Shown here: in pieces, positions 1 to 5,620 of the stretch
Position numbering within the stretch: position 1 is the stretch's first letter
Layout: the number at the start of each line of letters is the position of its first letter
Assembly (NCBI GenBank): GCA_947464515.1
Contig: CANHXF010000056.1
Coordinates: 1 to 8,778, forward strand
DNA from: Flavobacteriales bacterium
GTDB taxonomy: Bacteria > Bacteroidota > Bacteroidia > NS11-12g > UBA955
Direction: 5' to 3'
DNA: 8,778 bases
Position numbers and translations under genes: made by a program
Notes under the pieces: generated by a model
Seen by the model: the letters and a program-made list of their open reading frames with translations, nothing else
The model's database searches: none
Told to the model about the DNA's origin: nothing

Positions 1-25
1 CCAAACGCTCCTTCGGAGCGTTTGG
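1..25. terminator. Perfect hairpin, probable terminator of a gene left of the window
   Basis: Bases 1-10 (CCAAACGCTC) are exactly complementary to 16-25 (GAGCGTTTGG), with a five-base CTTCG loop in which the outer C and G could also pair. A GC-rich 10-bp stem like this is typical of an intrinsic terminator. The following T run on the plus strand is weak (TATTT). The flank on the other side lies outside the window, so direction cannot be settled; it may act for an upstream plus-strand gene or in both directions. Confidence 0.6.
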
Positions 26-79
26 TATTTAAACGACATCCGTCATATTCTGTTCAATTAGAATCCTTAATTTTGAAGC

Positions 80-499
80 ATGGCAACGGCAACAACAAAA
101 TACTTAGGAAAACTGCGATGCAGCAATATTCACACCCACAGCGGTACTGAAATTTTCACAGATGCACCCCTGGATAACAAAGGATTGGCATCGGCATTTT
201 CACCCACCGATTTATGCGCATTGAGCTTAACCACTTGCATCATCACCACCATGGCGATTTATGCGGATTTCAAAGAATTCGAAATCATCAGCATCGAGGC
301 CGAAACAACGAAACATATGATGTCGGACCCACGCAGAATTGGCAAAATCAGCGCCATTATCAACATCACATTGCCCTCTACCGCAACCGATAGAATGCAA
401 GAAGGTCTAAAACGCGTGGCTCATACTTGTCCCGTTTCCAAAAGTCTACACCCAGAAATCGAACAAGACGTTCAAATCAATATTCATATCGCTAATTAA
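80..499 (+). CDS. OsmC/Ohr-family protein
   Basis: The 139-residue product has the size and motifs of OsmC-family proteins, which use a reactive cysteine pair to reduce organic or fatty-acid hydroperoxides with thiol donors. The first Cys (C53) follows the FSPTDL stretch at 40-45 at the start of the central helix. The second (C117) sits in the CPVSKSL motif at 117-123 that marks the C-terminal half. No signal peptide or membrane segment is visible, so it is probably cytoplasmic. C14 and C46 are extra cysteines of unknown role. The ATG at 80 gives a normal family length and has no Shine-Dalgarno sequence, like most genes here. It lies 81 bp before the PhnA-like gene on the same strand and could share its transcript. 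The family assignment is firm, but the peroxidase substrate is not known and activity is inferred from the conserved cysteines. Confidence 0.88.
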   Translation: MATATTKYLGKLRCSNIHTHSGTEIFTDAPLDNKGLASAFSPTDLCALSLTTCIITTMAIYADFKEFEIISIEAETTKHMMSDPRRIGKISAIINITLPSTATDRMQEGLKRVAHTCPVSKSLHPEIEQDVQINIHIAN

Positions 500-580
500 C
501 CCTGTCTACAGATCCCCTTTTAATCCTACCTACGAATATTTTCTTCCAATAATCCCCAAAAATACCAACCCACAAGAACC

Positions 581-919
581 ATGTTGACCGACCCCAAGTG
601 TCCCAATTGCAATTACGAATACCCCTACCCGTCGGGAGATTTGATGATTTGCCCAGAGTGTAATCACGAATGGAATCCTACTGAGGTATCGACCGAAACG
701 GCAGGGCTCGTTGTAAAAGACGCTCATGGCAATTTATTGGTAGATGGCGATTCGGTAACCATAATCAAAGATTTGCCGGTAAAGGGGTTTTCGAAAAGCA
801 TCAAAGTGGGAACGAAAGTAACCAACATCCGTTTGGTGGAAGGCGATCACAATATCGACTGCAAAGTCCCTGGTTTTGGTGGGATGGCGCTAAAAAGCGA
901 ATTCGTAAAGAAGGCGTAA
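581..919 (+). CDS. PhnA/YjdM-family zinc-ribbon protein
   Basis: This 112-residue protein matches the PhnA (YjdM) family over its full length. An N-terminal zinc ribbon carries paired cysteines C7/C10 (CPNC) and C24/C27 (CPEC). It is followed by the family's compact C-terminal beta domain, with VKDAHGNLLVDGD (about 69-81), a VKGFSKSIKVGTKV block and the GDHNIDCKVPG and LKSEFVKK motifs. The historical name 'alkylphosphonate utilization protein PhnA' comes from its position near the E. coli phn operon; a phosphonate role is not established for the family, and no phn gene is seen here. It is probably cytoplasmic and zinc binding. The 81-bp gap after the OsmC gene contains no clear promoter or terminator, so co-transcription is possible. 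Its stop codon lies only 5 bp from the end of the convergent regulator gene. Confidence 0.9.
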   Translation: MLTDPKCPNCNYEYPYPSGDLMICPECNHEWNPTEVSTETAGLVVKDAHGNLLVDGDSVTIIKDLPVKGFSKSIKVGTKVTNIRLVEGDHNIDCKVPGFGGMALKSEFVKKA

Positions 920-924
920 TTTAA

Positions 925-1716
925 TCAATCCTCTAGGTTTGCAATCTTTACCAATTCTTTGAGATTGGTAATTTCGATGGCTTTGCCTTCCAAGTGGACC
1001 ACCCCTTCGTGATTCAATTCACCTAGCAGCCTGATGGTGGTTTCAGTGGCAGTGCCGACCAAATTCGCCAAATCCTCACGCGATATTTTTAGGTCGATGG
1101 TTTTTCCATCTTCCTTGAACCCATAGGATTCTTTGATAAACAATAAAGCTTCCGCCAAACGTTCTCTTACCGGTTTTTGTGCGAAATGTGTAATACTCAC
1201 TTCGGCTCTCCGGAGATCATCGCTCAACATCTTCATGATTTCAAACGACAGTTGTCCGTCTTTCTGAAGCACCGCCATAAACAACTCCTTTGGGATGAAA
1301 CAAATCCCGGCCTCTTCCAGCACTACCGCCGAAGCACTGTACTTATCTCCACTCAACAAGGCGCGATAGCCCATCAAATCACCGGGCTTAATCAAACGTA
1401 AAATTTGCTCTTTTCCATCATCGCCGGTCTTAACCAATTTAATCTTCCCGCGATTAACACAAAAAATGCCCAACGGGCGAGAATCTTCATGAAAAATAAC
1501 CTGACCCTTTTTATAGGGCGTGCAAATTTTTTCATCGTTGATGGCTGTCATCGTGTCATTTTCAACGCGACAAAACACAGACGTGAATCGTTTTTTACAA
1601 TTCTCACAATCTACGGGTTCATGGTTAAAGGACATTTCTTCAGGGCTAATTTGTTCAACCAAATTTAAGCAAAAATGACCAGCATCAATATTTTTCATTA
1701 TTTGACTATTTTTCAC
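925..1716 (-). CDS. Crp/Fnr-family regulator, probable FNR-like oxygen sensor
   Basis: The 263-residue protein has a cyclic-nucleotide-binding-type beta roll (about 66-155), a dimerisation helix (about 155-180) and a C-terminal winged helix-turn-helix (about 207-250). Cysteines C37, C40 and C49 lie before the beta roll. C139, in GICFIP, aligns by eye with Cys122 of E. coli FNR (MVCEIP), the fourth ligand of its [4Fe-4S] cluster. The recognition helix TATETTIRLL keeps the Glu and Arg (E225, R229) used by FNR on TTGA half-sites, but Ile228 replaces FNR Ser212. The gene is last in the cbb3 cluster and overlaps the SafE-like gene by 11 bp. The GTG at 1716 is preferred because a strong Shine-Dalgarno lies 7 bp upstream; an ATG at 1698 (six codons later, A-rich leader) is the alternative. 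Crp/Fnr membership is certain. Oxygen sensing and control of the cco operon are inferred. Confidence 0.88.
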   Translation of the reverse strand: MKNSQIMKNIDAGHFCLNLVEQISPEEMSFNHEPVDCENCKKRFTSVFCRVENDTMTAINDEKICTPYKKGQVIFHEDSRPLGIFCVNRGKIKLVKTGDDGKEQILRLIKPGDLMGYRALLSGDKYSASAVVLEEAGICFIPKELFMAVLQKDGQLSFEIMKMLSDDLRRAEVSITHFAQKPVRERLAEALLFIKESYGFKEDGKTIDLKISREDLANLVGTATETTIRLLGELNHEGVVHLEGKAIEITNLKELVKIANLED

Positions 1717-2395
1717 AGCAATTACCTCCTTTCTGATTCACGTTATCCAGTTTTGGCGATACATAAGGGATGCCTAAGTTTAATCCTCGCAGTAAAAAAA
1801 TCAATCCCATAATCAGCAACCAAATTGGCAACAGATTCTTGCCTTGTTTTTTTATAAACGATTTCACAAACGACGAAAACGCACCCACAAGTAATAAGGC
1901 CGGCATTGTTGCCAATCCAAAACCCGACATAAAAATGGCTCCCCCGTAAGCCCCTTTCTGAGCCATCGAAGCAAGCAACGCCGCATACACCAAACCACAA
2001 GGCAACATTCCATTTAGCATCCCTGCGAAAAACTTCCATCCCAATCCTGACTTTGCGTAGATTCTACCAAAGGAGTTCATCACCTCAGAATTATGGCCTA
2101 CCAATTTTATATTATTTAAATGAAACCAATCCATCCTTTCGCTCAAGGCGAGCAACAAAAAAATCGAACCAAAAGCCAAACTCACCATCTGCTCCAACGC
2201 CCCTAACTGTGTCAATTGAAATGCCCAACCAAATAAAAAACCCAAAATGGAATACACAAGTGTTCTACCCAAATGATAAATCACGGAGCTCCAAAATCCA
2301 CCCGAAACCATCAATACGAGGGGGCCGCACATGCCAACACAATGCAGTGATCCGGCTAGTCCCAGTATTATGCCTGTTAAGAACGAAACCCACAT
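1706..2395 (-). CDS. SafE/DsbD_2-like membrane protein of the cbb3 cluster
   Basis: The 229-residue integral membrane protein has about six hydrophobic segments: 2-30, 35-59, 70-85, 120-145, 150-178 and 187-205. It carries the motif LHCVGMCGP (17-25, C19 and C23) at the end of the first segment and LPCG (C133) in the fourth. These motifs mark the 'sulfite exporter TauE/SafE' or DsbD_2/UreH-like family, related to the transmembrane part of DsbD, which passes electrons or metal through membrane cysteines. The family is frequent at the end of cco operons in Bacteroidota. Its position two bases after ccoH makes a role in copper handling or thiol redox during oxidase assembly more likely than sulfite export. 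The tail ends in Gly-Gly-Asn-Cys-Cys-Glu-Lys, a possible extra metal or disulfide site. Family assignment is strong; the exact activity is unknown. Confidence 0.85.
   Translation of the reverse strand: MWVSFLTGIILGLAGSLHCVGMCGPLVLMVSGGFWSSVIYHLGRTLVYSILGFLFGWAFQLTQLGALEQMVSLAFGSIFLLLALSERMDWFHLNNIKLVGHNSEVMNSFGRIYAKSGLGWKFFAGMLNGMLPCGLVYAALLASMAQKGAYGGAIFMSGFGLATMPALLLVGAFSSFVKSFIKKQGKNLLPIWLLIMGLIFLLRGLNLGIPYVSPKLDNVNQKGGNCCEK
1724..1732 (-). promoter_or_regulatory. Strong Shine-Dalgarno for the regulator gene
   Basis: The minus strand reads AAAGGAGGT, then 7 bases, then GTG at 1716. The motif is inside the last codons of the SafE-like gene (Lys-Gly-Gly). No other gene in the window has such a sequence, so it favours the GTG over the ATG at 1698 and suggests translation coupled to the upstream gene. 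Because Bacteroidota rarely use Shine-Dalgarno pairing and the bases are also constrained by coding, chance cannot be excluded. Confidence 0.5.
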
Positions 2396-2397
2396 GC

Positions 2398-2862
2398 TTA
2401 TTTCTTAAATGGAAGCGAAGCGGCGTATATCTCTCCGCCTTTAGACCAATGAAGCTTTAGGATGTATTGAGATGTCGACAAGCTTTCCAAATCCAGCAGC
2501 CACTGGCCATCGTTTGTAGGTTTCAACGAGATCAATCGGTCCGCTTTCTTATTGGATGGGCAGTACGCCAACAAACTTCCCTGAATGGGATTGCCTTTTG
2601 AACCGGGTATTTGGATTTGATATTGATTCGATTTTTTTTGAATCACTGGCATACATCCGGAATCTTCAACCCTTTGCTTTGCATCAATCTCCTCTTGATA
2701 TGCCAACTCCTGCTGATAGTAGTTTTCCGTCACCAAGTCGATTTTCTGACTCCTACTTTTAAAAACCAATGTCAGCATACCCAATACGAATAGAATGTAG
2801 ACAATTGCAATGCCTACACCCCAATTCATGTGAAATTCTTTTTTTACAATTCGATTTTTCAT
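2398..2862 (-). CDS. ccoH: CcoH/FixH, cbb3 oxidase assembly or accessory subunit
   Basis: The 154-residue protein has a short cytoplasmic N terminus, one membrane helix (about 13-34, starting MNWG) and a periplasmic domain. The stretch LVTENYYQQELAYQEEID (43-60) just after the helix is the FixH family signature. In other bacteria CcoH is needed for stable assembly of cbb3 oxidase and stays near CcoN and CcoP. Periplasmic cysteines C70 and C101 could form a disulfide. I chose the ATG at 2862; an in-frame TTG at 2868 would add only two residues and is a less likely start. The ATG lies 8 bp after the ccoG stop, and the stop codon lies two bases before the SafE-like gene, consistent with co-transcription. 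Confidence 0.9.
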   Translation of the reverse strand: MKNRIVKKEFHMNWGVGIAIVYILFVLGMLTLVFKSRSQKIDLVTENYYQQELAYQEEIDAKQRVEDSGCMPVIQKKSNQYQIQIPGSKGNPIQGSLLAYCPSNKKADRLISLKPTNDGQWLLDLESLSTSQYILKLHWSKGGEIYAASLPFKK

Positions 2863-2870
2863 CGTCAAGT

Positions 2871-4274
2871 TTATTTGTTTGATAACGGCGCCAAAAAGGC
2901 TGTTTTTTCTGATTGTATCAAATGATTTTCATCGTACAAAGCCACAGTGATTTTGCGCTGCCGATGTACGATGGCGTTACTTTTCATCACTACGTATCCT
3001 GTGAGCCTCAGCATTGCTTCCTTGGGCAATCGAATAGAGGAATCACCACCAATCCACTCAACGTGAGCATCGGCATCAATGATTCTCACATGAAGATGCG
3101 AATAATCGTAATGACTTTTATTCAAAAACATGAAATTATACAAATTAGTCACATCCCCATTTTTGCGTTCTTGATAAAGCAAACCGGAGACTTTTCTAAC
3201 CTCCATATCAACAGAACTTCGTGTGAATAGGATCGCGAGCCAACCAATCAACAGTAAAATCAAAACGGCGATATAGGCTTTTAATCTCGGGGTGATCACA
3301 AAGGGTTTGCCATCGGCGATATTCGACTCTGAAGCATATCGAATCAAACCTAGTGGTCTGTCCGTTTTTTCCATCATGAAATCGCAGGCATCCATACAAG
3401 CAGTGCAATTCGTACAATCCAGTTGAGTCCCATTTCTAATGTCGATGCCGGTGGGACAAACATGCACGCACAAATTACAATCTACACAGTCGCCGCCCTT
3501 TCTCTGAACACCTTTCCTTTGCTTTTCCCGGGGCTCACCGCGCACATAATCGTAAGCAACCACAACAGAATGTCGGTCCAACAAAACCCCCTGCAATCGT
3601 CCATACGGACAAACCACTGTGCAAACTTGCTCCCTAAAACGCAGGTAAACCAAGAAAAAGACGAAGGAAAAAGCCATCATCGCAACGAGACCACCCATAT
3701 GCGCGCCAAAAGGATCCGAAACCAAATGCATTACTTCGTCGATGCCAATAACGTAGGCCAAAAATGTATTGCCAATCAAAAAGGAAATAGCATAAAAAAC
3801 GATCCATTTTAAAACGCGCTTCCTAATTTTTTCAATATTCCAAGGCTTGCGTTTCAGGGCTTGCTGGGCAGGGGCATCGCCATCAATCCAATACTCGATT
3901 TTGCGAAAAACCATCTCCATAAAAACGGTTTGCGGGCAGGCCCAACCACAGAACAATCGACCAAAGGCAACGGTAAAAACGATAATAAAGACCACGAACA
4001 GAATCATCGTAATCCCAAACAGGTAGAAATCCTGACTCCAGAAAACGAAGCCAAAAACCACAAATTTTCGCTCAATTATATTCAACAGCAACCAAGGTTC
4101 CCCGTGGACTTTCACAAATGGAAGTCCGAAGAAAAAGAGCAAATAAACCCAAGTCAAATAGGTTCTTGCCGAATAAAATCGGCCTCTGGGCTTATAGGCA
4201 AACACCCATTTTCGCTTGCCGTTATCATCAATCGTTGCCGAATGATCTCTAAACGAATCGCTTTGTTTGTCCAT
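2871..4274 (-). CDS. ccoG: CcoG/FixG, membrane ferredoxin-like cbb3 assembly factor
   Basis: The 467-residue protein has about five membrane helices (near 38-55, 84-105, 158-178, 193-212 and 331-351), a cytoplasmic iron-sulfur domain and a C-terminal periplasmic Ig-like domain (about 352-467). Two four-cysteine sets bind clusters: C263, C266, C269 and C273 (followed by PTGID), and C287, C290, C293 and C297. Two membrane-proximal motifs, GWACP (C109, C113) and CTVVCP (C218, C222), are those of the NapH/CcoG/RdxA family. CcoG has been linked to reduction of Cu(II) to Cu(I) for building the CuB centre of cbb3 oxidase. The length is normal and all eight cluster cysteines are present. The ATG at 4274 follows the ccoP stop after one base. 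Confidence 0.95.
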   Translation of the reverse strand: MDKQSDSFRDHSATIDDNGKRKWVFAYKPRGRFYSARTYLTWVYLLFFFGLPFVKVHGEPWLLLNIIERKFVVFGFVFWSQDFYLFGITMILFVVFIIVFTVAFGRLFCGWACPQTVFMEMVFRKIEYWIDGDAPAQQALKRKPWNIEKIRKRVLKWIVFYAISFLIGNTFLAYVIGIDEVMHLVSDPFGAHMGGLVAMMAFSFVFFLVYLRFREQVCTVVCPYGRLQGVLLDRHSVVVAYDYVRGEPREKQRKGVQRKGGDCVDCNLCVHVCPTGIDIRNGTQLDCTNCTACMDACDFMMEKTDRPLGLIRYASESNIADGKPFVITPRLKAYIAVLILLLIGWLAILFTRSSVDMEVRKVSGLLYQERKNGDVTNLYNFMFLNKSHYDYSHLHVRIIDADAHVEWIGGDSSIRLPKEAMLRLTGYVVMKSNAIVHRQRKITVALYDENHLIQSEKTAFLAPLSNK

Positions 4275-4275
4275 T

Positions 4276-5457
4276 TTACTTTTTCACCTCAGATTCCACC
4301 GCTACAGAATCGGAACTGCTGGAATTCTCAGATTCCTCTTCATATTTATCGCCTTGGGGTGCTTTTGGATTGGTGGGATGGCTTTCTTGCAGTGACTTGA
4401 TAAATGTGGCTACCGCTGCAATCTGGGCATTCGACAATTGCTGTCCCCAGGGAATCATCCCCTTTTCTTGAACCCCATTTTTGATGGTTTTAAAGATGTC
4501 TTTGATACCTCCCTTGTGAATCCAATACTCATCGGTTAGATTGGGCCCGATAGATGCACCTTGCGCTTCAGGACCGTGGCAACTGACGCAATTTTTGACA
4601 AATATTGCCTTTCCATCGGCAAGCAATTCCGCCGTTGGGTTATAAGCGATACTAGTTTCGTCGACATTGTTTGCTAGGGTTGCCATAAATGCGACCTTAT
4701 CTTTTTCCGCTTGAATCTTTTCAATCGCCAATTCCTCCACTTGCAAAGGAGATGACTTGGAAATATGGTATCGATACATGTAAACACCTGCAAAGAGGAT
4801 CGTAAAGTAGAACCCGTAAATCCACCAGGGCGGCAGGGAATTATCCAATTCTTTGATCCCGTCATAATCGTGGTCGAGCTGAACATCCTTCTCTTTATCG
4901 ATAGAGACCGACTTATTAAATCGATCCCACCATCGGTTTGTTTTTGATGCCGTCTGAGCGATTTCCTTCTTTTCTGAAACGGGCAAAACCAAAACCCTCA
5001 ACCATCGCAAGAAATACAACATCACCAGTACTTCGATACCTATCACACCCAATAAGGCGAAATTTAGGCGGTCACCGGTAATCGACCAGTCGATGGGGAT
5101 GTATTGTGTCGCAGTTGATGCATCCTGGGCTGAAATCTTCATCACACTAAGTAGTGCAAAAACCATGAGTAGGCTCTTCTTCACGATAGGAATTACATAA
5201 TCTGGCAAAGCATCAGCCGGATCTGATTTATCTGTGCTGCATTCGCAAGAGTCTGTCCCACATTTTATAGGACTAGCCAATTTTTCAAGGTTCACATTGG
5301 CTTTTTGGATTGCCACTCGAAGCACGAGCATCGCCAAAACCAGAATCACCAAGGCCAGGGATGCCACGGTAAAAGTGAGAACCCAGGGGACCAAATTTTC
5401 GGTAAAAGGGGCCGCATTCGTCACAGCCATGTTTGATAACAAAATGCTATTTTTCAT
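4276..5457 (-). CDS. ccoP: CcoP, mono-haem subunit III of cbb3 oxidase with N-terminal membrane extension
   Basis: CcoP brings electrons to the oxidase through periplasmic haem c. This 393-residue version has one CXXCH (C290, C293, H294) with Met334 as likely axial ligand, whereas the proteobacterial subunit usually has two haem c domains. The family's LDNSLPPWW motif (205-212) precedes a helix (211-229) that anchors the cytochrome domain (about 277-357). Before it come three more hydrophobic segments: 22-50, 92-110 and 131-152. Positive residues (R47, K52, K93/K94, R151, R154, K163/K164) place 51-91 and 153-210 in the cytoplasm. The first loop contains cysteines C66, C71 and C73. Segment 93-111 ends SVMKISAQ and resembles a signal peptide inside the protein. 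The tail after 370 is rich in Ser and Glu. The ATG overlaps the end of ccoQ by 11 bp. Confidence 0.92.
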   Translation of the reverse strand: MKNSILLSNMAVTNAAPFTENLVPWVLTFTVASLALVILVLAMLVLRVAIQKANVNLEKLASPIKCGTDSCECSTDKSDPADALPDYVIPIVKKSLLMVFALLSVMKISAQDASTATQYIPIDWSITGDRLNFALLGVIGIEVLVMLYFLRWLRVLVLPVSEKKEIAQTASKTNRWWDRFNKSVSIDKEKDVQLDHDYDGIKELDNSLPPWWIYGFYFTILFAGVYMYRYHISKSSPLQVEELAIEKIQAEKDKVAFMATLANNVDETSIAYNPTAELLADGKAIFVKNCVSCHGPEAQGASIGPNLTDEYWIHKGGIKDIFKTIKNGVQEKGMIPWGQQLSNAQIAAVATFIKSLQESHPTNPKAPQGDKYEEESENSSSSDSVAVESEVKK

Positions 5458-5614
5458 CGTTTAATGGGATTTGTTTTGCTTGATTGATATATTGATTGCT
5501 TGCTTTCCAAACATAAATGAGCACGAAAATGAAGACCCCGCCAAAGAGCGCAAATGAGATCATCGGGTATATGCTCACATTCTCAATGGACTTTAAATAA
5601 TTGATAAATTTCAT
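5447..5614 (-). CDS. ccoQ: CcoQ/FixQ-like small subunit of cbb3 oxidase
   Basis: A 55-codon frame fills the gap between ccoNO and ccoP. It starts at the ATG at 5614, 6 bp after the ccoNO stop, and ends with TAG at 5447, overlapping the ccoP start by 11 bp. The product begins MKFINYLKSIENVSIYPMIS, has one membrane helix (about 18-35, through FALFGGVFIFVLIYVW) and a short charged tail. This is the form and position of CcoQ/FixQ, a single-helix subunit thought to stabilise the binding of CcoP to the core. Sequence conservation in this family is low, so the name rests mainly on position, length and topology. Confidence 0.85.
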   Translation of the reverse strand: MKFINYLKSIENVSIYPMISFALFGGVFIFVLIYVWKASNQYINQAKQIPLNDEK

Positions 5615-5620
5615 GGCCTA

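Noticed and set aside
68..75. TAATTTTG, a perfect match to the Bacteroidota -7 box, just before the OsmC gene
   Set aside because: It is only 4 bp before the ATG, which would put the transcription start at or inside the start codon, and no TTG element lies at the right distance upstream. An AT-rich leader can produce this by chance.
500..580. Possible terminator or promoter between the OsmC and PhnA-like genes
   Set aside because: No stable hairpin and no convincing TTG plus TAnnTTTG pair could be found in these 81 bases.
3861..4400. Long plus-strand frame of 179 codons opposite ccoG and ccoP
   Set aside because: It is antisense to two well-conserved genes, crosses their boundary and encodes a product of low complexity without recognisable motifs; it is a shadow frame.
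5236..5262. Possible second haem c site in CcoP at the Cys cluster C66, C71, C73
   Set aside because: The spacing does not form CXXCH, no His follows, and charge distribution places the loop in the cytoplasm, where haem c is not attached.
5478..5503. Repeated TTGATTGATATATTGATT-like bases in ccoQ
   Set aside because: They are direct repeats of ATTGAT arising from codons for Asn, Gln and Ile in the ccoQ tail, without the inverted arrangement of a regulator site.
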